NCBI RefSeq assembly: GCF_018143015.1
Contig: NC_054752.1
Span: 6,311,216-6,375,215 of the forward strand
Reading direction: 5' to 3'
Source: Lytechinus variegatus
Lineage: Eukaryota; Echinodermata; Echinoidea; Temnopleuroida; Toxopneustidae
DNA: 64,000 nt
The first letter of the stretch is position 1. Each line of letters opens with the position of its first letter. A model generated the notes under the pieces. That model did no database searches. It worked only from the letters and a program-made list of their open reading frames with translations, and was not told where the DNA came from. A program made the position numbers and the translations under genes. This document shows positions 11,186 through 23,395 of the stretch, in pieces.

Positions 11186-11782
11186 ACACAACAATAGATA
11201 TTCATTATCTTATAAAAGAGACATTCACGAGATGTACCACAAACGCATGTACTATTATATGATTTCATTCATAAAAAATGGGGACATGGCATCATTGATC
11301 AGCCCACCTATAATATAGGCATCACGCTCAAATTCAGTCGAATTTTAACCAGCACCCGGCCCTGTTAAAATATTGTTTCCAGGGCTCTGCAAGAATATTT
11401 GTTATCAGTTTTTGATGAAGTTTTACAATTTTGCCATTTTTGTGTGTGAATTTACCCCTCGAGTACCCCTTTCAAAAAAAGTATTAATTCGCACTCAAGA
11501 GGGCGCTCGCGATTTTATTGCGTTATGATTGCTCAGAGTCAAGAGTCAACGATTATGAACTGCCAGACTGGAAAACTTCACATCTCATGAAGATGGACAG
11601 TTCATGTAAATGTGAAGCATACGTGTATTTTATATATAGTACATCTGAATTTTCCTATTTAGTATTCCTATATCATAAATAAATGAAGATCTTGGAAAAG
11701 GGCCACAGAACACATCATCGCCGCAAATCGAATTTCTCTATCATGTCTATATATGCCTGTAAGGTTAATTGTCTGTGTTAAG
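11186..11782. other. Intergenic, no gene recognised
   Basis: No convincing exon, RNA gene or repeat boundary can be seen. Confidence 0.4.
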
Positions 11783-12069
11783 TGTGGAGCGTTGTGGCCC
11801 AGTGGATTAGTCTTCGGACTTTGAAACAGAGGGTCGTGGGTTCGAATCCCAGCCATGGCGTAATTTCCTTCAGCAAGAAACTGATCCACAATGTGCTGCA
11901 CTCAACCCAGGTGGGGTAAATGGGTACCGGTAGGAAGTAATTCCTTAAGAAGCTGTGTGCGCTATGAACGCCTAGCTTACCCGGGTAATATATAGGAGCG
12001 CCTTGAGCACCTAACAAGGTGGATATGTGCGCAATATAAATATCCTATATTATTATTATTATTATTATT
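11783..12069 (+). mobile_element. tRNA-derived SINE, complete
   Basis: Head with A box TGGCCCAGTGGATTAGTC and B box GGTTCGAATCCCAG; the body includes AATTTCCTTCAGCAAGAAA, GTGCTGCACTCAACCCAG and GGTGGATATGTGCGCAATA; the tail is (TTA)n at 12046-12069. It is the best-preserved member of the family seen at 1685, 53774, 58190 and 63590. Confidence 0.88.
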
Positions 12070-12236
12070 AATTGCATTGCACGTACGTAATTTCTACTTT
12101 TCAGTCAATAAAACAGTTCTTCTGACTTAAACGGTTGTGATAAGAAGTAAAGAGATTGAATATGACATGAAAATTGTCAGAAGTCTGTATTCTACGATAA
12201 TAGAGCACCTGCATGGGTTCATCATCATTGATATTA

Positions 12237-12308
12237 TATTCTTATTATTATCATTATTATTATTATCATTATTATTATTATTATGAAAATTATCATTATT
12301 ATTATCAT
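12237..12308 (+). repeat. (ATT/ATC)n microsatellite
   Basis: TTATTATTATCATTATT-type simple repeat, directly preceding the GGTGCA cluster. Confidence 0.85.
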
Positions 12309-12440
12309 ACCTTGAAGGTGCAAAATGCACCTGTGAGGTGCAATTCTGCACCGTAATGGTGCTATGATTTGCACCTTTCAGAGAGGTGCAAAGTTGTAAC
12401 TCAAAGGTGCTCCCATGCACCTGTAAAGGTACAAAGTTGA
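12309..12440. repeat. Cluster of alternating GGTGCA / TGCACC motifs
   Basis: About ten copies of AAGGTGCAAA or its complement occur in roughly 130 bp, changing orientation repeatedly. The spacing is irregular (about 10-20 bp). It could be a remnant of a foldback MITE or a cluster of binding sites. Confidence 0.7.
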
Positions 12441-12960
12441 ACTTATTTTTTCTTAGCGTGTAGACAGTATATTGATGAAGGCTCGTCATCAAAACCACAG
12501 TAGGGCATTATTATACTCTAGTCGGAGTCAAACCCGATTTAAAACGACAAGGGGATAAAATTAGGATGTTTGAAAAATAATGCAATGAAAGAAAACTTAA
12601 GAAAAGGTATGCGTCTGACGTATATGCACACTGTTTGGTGCTGCTGAAAATGAATGATCGTGGCCTTCTTTGGTTTGAAATACGACTTCAGACGTAATTA
12701 TGCAAGGCTTATACACGTACGTTCATTATGATGCTCAAGGAATTTTCCCTGGCTTTCGGCTTGGTTTAAAATACGACTTGGTATTTTTTTTTTCAATCAT
12801 AAACCCAATTATTTTTAACTTTGCCCAAATTTCAAAGACAATGGCAGGTTCCTATTTGAATATAAAGGACATTACAACAACGACCCATAAGTCTGAATGT
12901 TTAAACTGTACCACATAAAATAATAAAATGTCACTAATTTGTATCACGTCAGAGAATGCA

Positions 12961-14676
12961 TAATGATACGAATATATAATGGTTACTTCACAATGATAAT
13001 GACCTTCACCGAGCCGAAGAGTGCGCTCTAAACGTGACTTTTATGAGGTGGTATTCCCCCGGGGTATTCCCCAATATCAGACATAACATTAATTACCAGC
13101 TGGAAGAAGAAATATAAATAGATTGGCAGTGAGAGAAATTGAGAGAGGGAGAGAGGGGGTGGGGGAGAGCGAAAGGACAACAACTCTTCTTACCATGCAA
13201 GAGTCGCCCCTTTGAGCTCCTAAGTTCTCTCAACTACTTACAGTTTCTGATAGCGCTTCGCACTCGCATTAATTATCTAGTTCCATATACGTATCTTGTT
13301 TAGGATCACAGACATTGCCAACATTATTAAGGTCAAAATACAAGAAATTTCCAAACACTTAAGCTCGCGTTTCGCGCTCGCAATATTTAAATAGGGCTTA
13401 TGAGATAATTAGATATTGATTATGAAAAATAAGCACAAGAAGCTAGGGACTGTTAGGACTACCCCTACAATAAAAAAATCAACTTTGATCTGCCGATCGG
13501 GGAAATATGGGTGAAAAAAATTTCGCCCCCCCCCCTCCCATTGGCGAAAACTGAATCCGCCCCTGCGTTATATCATAGCATGTAAGCATTAAAATGAAAT
13601 GTCTGTGACGTGTATCGTTATCAGATAATATGAAACAAGAATTATCATGGTGTGAAGATTTTAAAAATGATTGTGAGCCGACGAGTGCGCTAAAAGTCAA
13701 TTAGTTTTACGAGGTGGTATTCCCCAATATCAGACATAACATTAATTACAAGCTGAAATAAAAAAATATAAATAGATTGGCTGGGAGAGAAATTGAGAGA
13801 GGGGGCTCAGAGAGGGGACGAGAGAGCTAAATGACAACAACTCTTGTTACCATGCAAGAATCGCCTCTTTCAGCCTATATGTTCTCACAACAGGTACTGC
13901 ATACGGCTCTGCAGGTAGAGATCTTTGGATTTCGCAATATTGCAGATCGAGCATAATTGGGCCTGATAGTGAGACTAGATTTACCCTGTTCACGTGTATG
14001 GGTTTACGTATAGATTTCACATAAGGAACAAGGACCCCCCCCCCCCCTTGTAAGAGGTTGAATGTGGTATTTAAAAATTGTATTTTACAATTTTTGTATT
14101 AGAACACATGCGTGGATTCAGGGCCACTTGCATTTTATACCTCCCTTCTAATCACAAATGCTTAATCGATGACAGACCTAGCGTGCGCAAGGTATAGATT
14201 ATAAAGTATGAAATAAATAAGTATGCATTGAAATAGCCAACCATTATTAAGCCTAGGAAAAAAAGAAGAAAAAAACGAGAAAAAGAATCAAGTAAATAAA
14301 ATAAGGTGAGGAGCAGACTTGGAAAAAAATCATGTTACTATATAAATTATATAAAAGGGTGTGTGTGTGTGTGTGTATGTATATCGGATAATGATACGAG
14401 AATATCATGGCGTTCAAAATTATGACACAGAGCCGACGAGTGCGCTAAAAGTCCGACTTTTACGAGGTGGTATTCCCCAATATAAGAATTAACATTGATT
14501 ACCAGGTTAAAGAAAACTATAAATAGATTGGCAGTGAGAGAAATTGAGAGAGGGGAGGAGAGAGATAAATGAAAATTAAAATTGTTATCATGAAAAAATC
14601 GCCCCTTTCGCTTTTCTGTTCTCTCAACAAGCACTATCTGCAGGCAGCTATATCTTTGGATTTCGCAAATATGATA
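12961..14676 (+). repeat. Direct repeat in three copies, each with a TATA-like box
   Basis: Copies of about 300 bp lie at roughly 12961-13256, 13612-13955 and 14388-14676. Shared landmarks in order: GAGCCGACGAGTGCGCT, TTTTACGAGGTGGTATTCCC, TATAAATAGATTGG (TATA at 13113, 13767, 14518), AGAGAAATTGAGAGAG, a CATGCAAGAATCGCC-like segment and, in the last two, ATCTTTGGATTTCGCAA. The units are separated by unrelated spacers. No reading frame is conserved between them. Confidence 0.75.
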
Positions 14677-17336
14677 ACTGTCACTTTTGTATATAGCCTT
14701 CAATTTAATCTGCCGTACCTCTAAAAATTATTTGATGATACTTATATACAGGCCTGTGTATTACTATGTACATGTACGATTTGTTTAAATCCAAAACTCA
14801 CCCAAAATCTCACTCCATCCTGCAAGGGCTTGTCTCTATAAAGAGGTTTATAGGTGTGAGACGAGGAGAGAGGGAGGGGGTGGGTGGGGTGGGTATAGGT
14901 TTAGAGCCCGGTACATTATCTTTGGGGAATTCCACAAAGCAAGAACCAAAATGTTGACTTCCAATATGCATGGCTGCTTGTGGGAACCCTATTATACCTA
15001 AAGAAATATTTTGTTTGACTTTCAAAATGAGATCTCAGATCTCAATGCAGTCATAAGAAAAAAAAATGAAAATATCATGATATATTTTGTTTGTTAATGG
15101 TAAGTTCTGTTATAGCAGTTTCAACTTTCGTTACTTTCCGTGATCACTTGTAAACAGAATCACAACGGGATAACATCAATACCCAGGGTTGTTATCTATC
15201 TCGCAGATTTCGAGAAGTCCGTACTATATCGAGTAGATCGTGGGGGACTATGTGTTTTACTTTCCAATATGAAATAATCCTGAATGAGCTTTCAAAACTA
15301 GCAGGAATTTTAGGAATTTGATCCCGAGATTTATTTATTTTTCTATGATATTCAACTTCAAGATATTTTTATAATCCGTTTTTTTAGTTTCTCAAAGAGT
15401 CCAAAGAGAGAGAGAGAGAAAACTCTTTTAAAAGAAATCTCCGGGTGAAATGTCAAATACACCCCCCCCCCCTTTTTTTACAATTCGCTGGCCGGACTTG
15501 TCCCCCGAAAAAGTTCCCCTTTACCGGAAATTTTGGGAACACACATGCGGCCCTTCCGAAACCGGAGTGGGAGGGGGGGGGGGGGTTCAAACGTACCCGA
15601 CGCATATTCTTATTCATCATATAAGATGGTTGAATATTAGAGGATTGGGTGGGGGTAATAATTTTCTTTGCAATAAAAAACCCCAAATTCAGAGACATGT
15701 TGAAATCTTGTTCTGAAAGCGGGGAATATCACTATCGATTGGCAATCGACTAGTGTCATCCATGATAACAGCGCAGCTGCTCAGAATGACGTCATAATCA
15801 GGTGATCACGCGTTGACGAAACAAGCTTTCTCATTGGTGGAGCAATTCTGGATTAATTAATTAACAGCCTGTTTTTATGTACGTAAATCATGTTTATTGG
15901 CCAGGTTAGGCTGGAATTCCCCAGGAGTGGGCGTGGCGTTTCAGAGAGATCACATTTAAAGATGTAAATCCACATCTGTTGAACATAGTAAGCCTTGTAT
16001 ATCAGCCGTCAAGATCGCTTGAAACTTTAAACATTCGTCTCAGTCTCGAGAAATTATTTTTGAGACTGCCAGCAATATTAAACTTATTTTTAAAGAAAAG
16101 AAGTCTTATTAGATTTCTGTGGCATAATCTGAAGCAAGTTGTTTGAACAGGTAAGACACGTTTGGCATCTTTTTTTCTGATCATGTATAGACGGGGAAAA
16201 CTCGAGAGGGGACGTGTATGTAGGTAGGAGCGCGACACCCCCAAATGCCCTGTCGGCAGAAATAAAAAATATGGTGAAAATAAACAGTGAGAGAAGGATG
16301 GTGTAAGGTTGGAAAAAAAACTAAAATGATAATAAATCAAAATAGAAGGAAAATAAAAGGCTAAAGATAAATTATTGGATTTCTTTTACCATTTTATTTT
16401 TTTTTCATCTTTACCCTGTACTGTTTTCTTTTCTCAGCCCGTCACACTGTTACAGACAAAAGATTTTACAGAACGATATAACAGAATCATTTTTAAAGTT
16501 TCAAACAGGACATTTTCAGCAATTTAACAAAATAGGTTTCTTTAGAAAATAAAAAGGGGGTGTATTACAGGAAATTTGTAAAGTTTCATTAACAACATAC
16601 CAAGTGAATTTTTTGTAATTTTGCAATATGCATCTGATATTACCTAATGCAGTAAGGTTATGTTCTCGAGACTCTGCAGTATAGGATCTTGTGGAGTTTG
16701 TTTAAGGAGACTTTTCCTAACAGTAAACTTGTTGCCGAGATATACTCTAAAAATGAAGTGCTAATTCAGCTCTTAAAGAGCGTGTAAAGTGACTGACTTC
16801 GGAGTGCTGATTTGTCTAGTTCAAATTTGAACGAAGAGAGTTTAAGCAAATGTATAATGTTGTACACATTTTTTTTATATACCCGAAAACAATTAGCTTT
16901 TGTGTATTTTTATACAGAACAATAAATTATCTTGAATCTTGAATATATAAAAAAATCGGAAAAACACCAAAGTTTTCATGTAGTATGCAACATATATGAG
17001 GAATTGAACTTTATATTTTAAACATTTTGTTTTGAAATGTAAATAACATCTAATTGGGTCATATTATTCAATTAAGTTTTTGATCGTTTTTACTAGTTAA
17101 ATACTATCTTTATTTTTGTTAAATATTAATGTATCTGACCCAAAAGGGTTCTAGTGTCAGTGAATGCTATATATAAACGGAAATGTGTTTTATTGGATGA
17201 ATTTACCATCTTTTAGTCTTCTAATATCCGATTTCAAATCTAAATTCTCAGTCACTTAATTATGAAAGAGGGTAATAGATTGAACTTCAAATCCTAATTG
17301 CCTGAGAAATAAAGGCTATAATTATTTAAATTCTAT
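14677..17336. other. Intergenic; no coding gene supported
   Basis: Contains short G-rich and C-rich runs (15463-15472, 15572-15585) and (GA)n at 15407-15419. A CAG/GTAAGA donor at about 16149-16155 follows a transcript-like stretch and could close a non-coding first exon, but no partner exon can be proved. An AATAAATTATCTTGAA poly-A-like end is at about 16922. Confidence 0.35.
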
Positions 17337-17637
17337 GGCCCATATTCTGAAGTTGGGTTTAACTTAAACTCAGGTTTAAAGTTGTGGTTTAAGTATGGAC
17401 AGCCAATTGTTACATAAATCACAAACAGTAGAGATATTATATTTCATCTCATTTGGCTCTCAAGTCATTAATAATTGTCTAGGAAGTATAAATAGATGAT
17501 TGTATTCACCATCAAATAATCAGGAAAGAGCACAGTAAACATAAGAAACATATCTATTTTGACACTTTTGGCTTCCCATAATTTTAGCACAGAGTTAGAC
17601 CATGGTATAAGTTAAACTTGACTTCAGAATACGGGCC
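17337..17637. mobile_element. MITE family E, copy 1
   Basis: 301-bp element. Inverted ends read GGCCCATATTCTGAAGTTGG and, complemented from the right, AGGCCCGTATTCTGAAGTC, each followed by GTTTAACTTA. A second copy lies at 51481-51741 and a half copy at 39842-39886. Confidence 0.8.
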
Positions 17638-17799
17638 TATTTGATGAATTTGCATTCAATAACCCCTACCATTATACCACGACTATATTTCTGTTATTTT
17701 GCGCAATAAAAGATAAGTCTGTTTTTTTATAGCACTGTATATGTCGGTTTTCTTTCCCCTTTCCTTTCGAGGTCTCCATCAATTTCAAGCTCCAGTATC

Positions 17800-18382
17800 T
17801 TAAAGGTCAAGTTTACCCCAGAAACAATGTTGATTTGAATAAATAGAGAAAAACGAGAATAATGCTTGTAATAAGATCAAATTTGGATGTAAAACAAGAA
17901 AGTTATGACATTTTAAAGTTTCGCTTATTTTTTACAAAATAGTTATATGCACAATTCAGTGACATGCAAATGAGAGAGTCGATGATGTACATCAATTTTT
18001 GTTTGAATTACACAAGTTTTCAATTTTAACCAATTTGACATTAAGGACCAACTTAACTGAGCCATAAACATGCTACAACAATGATAATGCCACATGTTCA
18101 CGGACGAATAATATTTCGTTTCACAAGACAACGAGGAGAAAATTTTGAATATTCCATAATTATAGTTAAATATAAAAATGTAGTGAGTGAGTGACGTCAT
18201 CAGTCCTCTCGCTGCATACCGATCAGGATGTGCACATACTATTTTGTGAAATTAAGCAAAACTTTAAAATGTCATAACTTTCTTATTTTAAGTCCGATTT
18301 TTATGAAATTTTCAGAGTTGTTCATGTTAGATTTTTCTCTTTTCATTCAAATCTCCTTTTTGGGGGTGGACTTGTCCTTTAA
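17800..18382. mobile_element. Foldback MITE family C, copy 1
   Basis: About 580 bp. Long inverted arms of about 120 bp or more carry TTAAAGGTCAAGTTTACCCC, GTAAAACAAGAAAGTTATGA and AAAGTTTCGCTTA at the left, complemented at the right (CATAACTTTCTTATTTTA, GGGGGTGGACTTGTCCTTTA). Other copies are at 35962-36522 and 58911-59470. Non-coding. Confidence 0.85.
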
Positions 18383-18764
18383 GATGGCGTATATCGGAAT
18401 TACATTATATTATCATCATTACTATTATTACTACGATTATTCCACATTTCAAAATGTATTTTTACGATATATATATATATATTCTGCTACATGTTTCATA
18501 AATTTAAAAAGGGAAATTTTCGAGTATAATTATATTTTATTTGGAATAATGTTAATGTATATCTCATTCATTATATTATTTGCTTATTGTTGTATGTTAT
18601 GCTGAATAATGATTATACTTGTCTTTTGTTATTGGAATGTGGAAATCAAATCAAACAGAGCGAAAGTAGCATTAATAATCAATGCATAAAATCTGTTAAT
18701 TCAATTGAAATGCCATATTTCCTGATATCTGAGTATCATAATCAAAATATACTTTTAGGTTTTT

Positions 18765-19560
18765 TGTCTCGCCTGCATAACAGAGCGAGACTATAGGCAC
18801 CGCTTTTCTGACGGCGCCGGCGTCAACATCAAATCTTAACCTATATCATAACTAGAAACTGTATGGACCTAGTTCATGAAACTTGGACATAAGGGTAATC
18901 CAGTATTACTGAATATCCTGCCTGAGTTTCAGGTCACATGACCAAGGTCAAAGGTCAGTTAAAGTCAATAAACGTAGGCATGTTGGGATAATTGTTGAAT
19001 CGCCATCATAACTTTGAAAGTTTATGGATAGAGTGAATGAAATGTGGACATGACTGTGTGTATATAGTTGACAAGTCTTAAGTCACCGTTCAAATGTCAT
19101 TTATGAACAAAGAACGTGGCATTATGAAATTATATGAATGGTGTTTTTGTGAATGATTATTTTATATCATATGTGGAAGCACCGTGGTGTAGCGGTTCTG
19201 ACTCTCGCCTTGTAATCAGAGGGTCGTGTGTTCGAATCCCACCATGGCCTAGCGCCCTTTGGCAAGGCGTCAATCCACACTTTGCCACTCTCACCCAGCA
19301 TGCCCAGGTGCTATTTGGCTATCGGTGGGAAACAACCATCATTGTGGTTATGGTGGTTGGTTTAGCAAGTTTGCGCCTATAACAGGCTGCTTGGAATGCT
19401 ATGAATCCAGTGACCGGGTATAATAATGATTGTGAAGCGTTTTGAACAGTCGTAGCTTGATAAAGCGCTATATGAATGCCAATTATTATTATAGAAGTTT
19501 TCAAAGTTGGCACTGCCTCACTTGTTTTTACAAGAAATTTATCAAACACAAATGTCTAGC
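18765..19560 (+). repeat. Dispersed repeat (GAGCGAGACTATAGGC type), split by a SINE
   Basis: Starts TTGTCTCGCCTGCATAACAG and GAGCGAGACTATAGGCACC, then GACGGCGCCGGCGTCAACAT. It runs to about 19170, is interrupted by the SINE and seems to resume at 19495 (TTTTCAAAGTTGGCACTGCC). A short inverted piece of its head is at about 57720-57800, in a POLR1B intron. Class unknown. Confidence 0.55.
19176..19494 (+). mobile_element. tRNA-derived SINE, second subfamily
   Basis: Head GCACCGTGGTGTAGCGGTTC (A box) and GTGTTCGAATCCCACC (B box), body with CATGCCCAGGTGCTATTTGG, and end AAGCGCTATATGAATGCC followed by AATTATTATTATA. It is inserted into the dispersed repeat. Confidence 0.85.
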
Positions 19561-20446
19561 GATTGTTTTTAATACAAGATATCAAAGTGTTTAAAGTATA
19601 CTTTTAGTAGTTCCAACCTTTCCTTTTATATTCATTGCTGCGAATTTTGTGGAGAATGTTCTTAGATTTTTAAACGAGTGAAGGAAGCAAGTAAAGCCAA
19701 ACATATGGCAACCACCATGAAAATTGTAATGGTCTCATGCAGCCAAACAAATTAAACGTTTTCAGGTATATGGCAAAAAAATGCCAAAGTATTGTTAATA
19801 TTCATTACACAGAGCCAATATACAATTTAAATATTTCAAACAACAAACCATTGTTAATTTTGATGAAAGTAATATAATATTAGTTTTTTTTTCTTTACTG
19901 CACGAGTGTGGCAATCGAACTAATTATTATCATGGAAAGCAAACAAATTTGGTCAGTTTCAAACATGAAATAATTACTGAAAAAGTCAGGCACATAAATA
20001 GATTCTTAGTAGGCCTACCTTATACGACGGTGGCCAAAAAATTTGATTTAGAAAATTAAGTGTTTTGCTCGAAAGTTAAAAATAAAAAAACATTAATAAA
20101 ATATGGTAAGTTTTACTGGCTAACTTCGCTCACTGGTAGGAGCAATTTTAAAAGAAGATCGAACGTAACCAATAATATAAATACTAATGATCCGCCGAGA
20201 TGTATTGCTTGGAAACTGATAACGATTCATTGCAAACATGCACAACCAATGGGCAATAATTATACTGCATATACAAAAATAACGCTGGAAGGGAAGGGGG
20301 CGCTGGGCAATGAGACTTACATGTTAAAATTACCGGCACAGTTAATAAGTTTGTGGCAAATATCAAAATTTCAAGTATTAAAAAATACACAAAATTTGTC
20401 TACGGGCATATACAAAAGTGAATGCAACATACATTGAGGTACACGT

Positions 20447-20448
<2 letters not shown>
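19561..20448. other. Intergenic; upstream region of the candidate small gene
   Basis: AT-rich, with no supported exon. The open frame at 20060-20437 is not conserved in character with any family I know. Confidence 0.4.

Positions 20449-20522
<74 letters not shown>
20449..20522. repeat. (TA)n microsatellite
   Basis: An uninterrupted TA dinucleotide run of about 37 units. Confidence 0.95.
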
Positions 20523-20523
<1 letters not shown>

Positions 20524-20715
20524 CAACAATCATCAAATGTTAAAAAAAATATGTTTTACACAAACTGTTGAGAAGAGATGAAAATTACTAAAGATAAAAT
20601 AGATAATTAAGGTTAGAAGAAAAGGAGTCGTATAAACCTTAAATGTACTTTCACCCAGCAGCAATACTTACAGGTCTGAAGGAATTCTCTTGAAATTATT
20701 TCGACAGATACAAAT

Positions 20716-20934
20716 ATGTCGTCTAACCAAGGACAACCGCCTTCCCAGGTCAGCGCAGGAGCCAACCGCGTGGGCTACTCCCCGGGTGGGATCCAGCCCG
20801 GTACAGCCGCGGCTGGCCACATGTCATCCACCGCCAAGAGTCACGGCGGGTCAGTTCCAGCGGGAAGTACCGTCTCCCAGATGCAGTCCGCCGGAAGCAA
20901 GGGTAGCTACCACACCGGCGGCGGCAAGAAGTAG
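20716..20934 (+). CDS. Candidate small Gly/Ser/Pro-rich protein, 72 aa
   Basis: I do not recognise this gene. The frame starts ATGTCGTCTAACCAAGGAC in a good Kozak context (A at -3) and encodes MSSNQGQPPSQVSAGANRVG, a central run rich in Gly, Ser and Ala, and the end KGSYHTGGGKK before TAG. The frame is strikingly GC-rich against its AT-rich flanks, which favours real coding sequence. There are no Cys, membrane or signal segments. A splice-acceptor-like TTATTTCGACAG ends 8 bases before the ATG, so it may be the coding exon of a gene with a distant non-coding first exon. A second frame (20690-20962) overlaps it but has poorer composition. Function unknown. Confidence 0.55.
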   Translation: MSSNQGQPPSQVSAGANRVGYSPGGIQPGTAAAGHMSSTAKSHGGSVPAGSTVSQMQSAGSKGSYHTGGGKK

Positions 20935-21007
20935 GAGAGTGACTTATCCGCATCAGACGTGATTCGACTTTGATCATCGAGGCTAAAAGTTGAATCTGCA
21001 AACTAAG

Positions 21008-21202
21008 AAGAACTTAACATTTGGATAACGGAACATGCATCTTTCGAGGTTCATACCTCATCGTCAGACTTAATTGGTAGAACAGAGTCACTGTAGGCCT
21101 ATTTGTACACACAAATATATACCAGTGACTCTGCTTCGTGAATTTAGGCTGGTGATGTGATGTGAACCTCGAAACATGTTCCGAAAAAGATGTTATGTTC
21201 TT
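21008..21202. mobile_element. Palindromic MITE or long hairpin, 195 bp
   Basis: Nested inverted arms: outer AAGAACTTAACAT with the complement AAGAACATAACATC; middle GGAACATG and TCGAGGTTCA, both present in complement on the other side; inner CAGAGTCACTG paired perfectly with CAGTGACTCTG around a short loop. It lies about 70 bp after the stop of the small gene, so it could be in that gene's 3' UTR. Confidence 0.75.
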
Positions 21203-21970
21203 TTCCTTATTTTTGTCTTTATCGTGTTTTTTGCTTTTGGAAAATTTTAGAATGATCCCTATGTAATTCTTAATCCTTCTTTGATTCTTGGACTGGAGCT
21301 AGTCCAGGGATCTTTATTTCTCTCTTGATGCCTAATTCTGTCATTTTCAATGATGACCAATTAATCATAAGTTGTAACAGTCTGTAGATCAAAAGTGTCT
21401 CAGAGGTTAATTTTTCATTGTAAATTGCAAATTCCAACTTTCGGTTTAGTAACATTTAGTAACAAAAAAGTGAGACAAATCTCTTGTATATCATTATGTT
21501 CAATCTAACAGTATAATGATGGGCATTTTATTTTACCACGCTCCAGTAGTCATAGTAGATTGATAGAAGATGCCCTTAAAAAATATATTGAAATCATTAC
21601 AAACTTTTTTCCTTTTTTGCACTTCATTCATATTTTGACCCATTATTTTTGGTACTCTGTAAAAAAACATATTGGATGAAATTGTAACCAGCACGAGGGT
21701 AATTATGTTTCCAACCAAGTTCGGGCAGTATTTTATCCAGAGCGGGAAGCATATTGTCAAGTAAGGTTTAAAAATAAGCAGCAATTACTTTAGAATGGGC
21801 ACATTTTTCATTAGACTGGAAAAACAAATTGCCCAAAAGAAATGCCCAATGTTCGTTAGGCACATAATTACCCTCATGGAGCATTTTTATCAAATATGTT
21901 TTAGAGTGTAGCGATGCAGGGCCGTGGGCATTTTTTATTGTGTGCGAATGCACTCTGCAAGCCCCGTACG
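21203..21970. other. Intergenic, no gene recognised
   Basis: AT-rich; only short minus-strand frames without motifs. Confidence 0.4.
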
Positions 21971-21978
21971 TCTTGCAC

Positions 21979-22226
21979 CAGGCGCGGATCCATGGGGGGG
22001 GGACACAGGGGGCTCCCTTTTAAGCAGCAAAATTTAAATTTGTAATGTAAAAATGCCCTTTAAACAGAGATGAGCTCCCTCTTTGAAATTGAAGACCTTT
22101 CCTTTTTTCGGGTACGAAATATCCTTAATTTGTTGTTGAAAACCTCTTTTTGGGGGGAGGGGGCTTGAAAAAATTTTCCTCTGAAAAATTTGCTGCCCCT
22201 ATTGGAAAATCCTGGATCCGCCCCTG
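21979..22226. mobile_element. hAT-type MITE with perfect 8-bp target duplication
   Basis: 248-bp element with ends CAGGCGCGGATCCATGG and the complement CAGGGGCGGATCCAGG, flanked on both sides by TCTTGCAC (21971-21978 and 22227-22234). An 8-bp duplication with CAGG ends indicates the hAT superfamily. The interior is G-rich and non-coding. Related half-ends (GAATCCGCCCCTG, GGATCCATCCCTG) occur near 13555 and 45727. Confidence 0.88.
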
Positions 22227-22234
22227 TCTTGCAC

Positions 22235-23333
22235 CATTGATACCCTTGAATGTTGCATGCTAGTCAATAACGCCACACCTGTGCATTATTTGTCCACCTG
22301 TATTCTTTATTCAAATAAGTAAAATTTGAGCTGCCGCTTACCCGACTATTGAAATGGAATTCAAGAAGTGCAACAGAATGTTATGATCGATTTTTTTTTC
22401 TTCACAGAAAATCATAACTGCCATTTTATTAAAAAACAATAGGACTCATGTATTATAGAAAAATATTGACGGAGATTGATTACGATTCTAAGCTTTGAAA
22501 AAAAGATTTAAATCTACCTTGTATTCCGAACAATGTATTCATTGGTTGAAAAGAAAGCTTACGAAGCTATATTGAACCAAACTGTTCTCGAAAGAATCTC
22601 TCCTTATGATTATAATCATTTATACTTTTAACATGTGTAAAGAGCTTATTTGTATTATCGAAAGTGATATAATCATTCAATTCTAAGTTTTAACATATCT
22701 ACATGGAAGAGAAACTAATAAATTAAATGTAATGAAATATTCGGAAATGCATTATAAGGAAACACTATGGATAATATCGATCTTTTCTTAGTTTGATATG
22801 CGAAGTGTTCAATTTCGTGATTAGAATGTTCGTTTCATAATGATAGTGTAGAAATAACAACCCGAATGAGTAGATTGTAATATTTATGTAAATGTGTTTG
22901 TTTCCTTTTTTATTGTTAAGATATTTTTGTTAAATATTTTTAAAAGTCTTTATTGATAATTCATTTAAAACATATAATCTGATAAAATATTACAGAAAAT
23001 AACATAGCATGTTAAATGCTCTAGAGCAAAAGCATATTATGTTTATAACAAACAACGCAAGGATGAAACAATAACTAACCTTGAATTTGATGTTCGTTCT
23101 CAAAAGTGAAAGCTTATTCCAATGTCGCTTTGTCTATGATTTGTTTAATAATTGCGAATAAATAGCCTCCTTAATGATAATTAACACATCTAGTTGTCAT
23201 ATTTCAAGCTCTCTATTTTCGGCCTATCGAGTAATTAATCGGATTCATAAAGCCATTGTGTATGACAATGCCATAAGCCGTCATTCATTCACTCACTATA
23301 GAGCGAATGTTGTACGTATTTTACCATCACTTT
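22235..23333. other. Intergenic, no gene recognised
   Basis: Very AT-rich with no notable open frame. I see no structured element here. Confidence 0.45.
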
Positions 23334-23395
23334 CTTGAAAGAGTGAGTGATTGTACAGTTTTATATAATTAGAAAGCTAGGATCGAGACTCCCTT

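Noticed and set aside
16149-20715. Two-exon model joining a CAG/GTAAGA donor near 16152 to the small gene at 20716
   Set aside because: Both sites are plausible but nothing in the sequence links them; the 4.5-kb gap contains several repeats. Needs transcript evidence.
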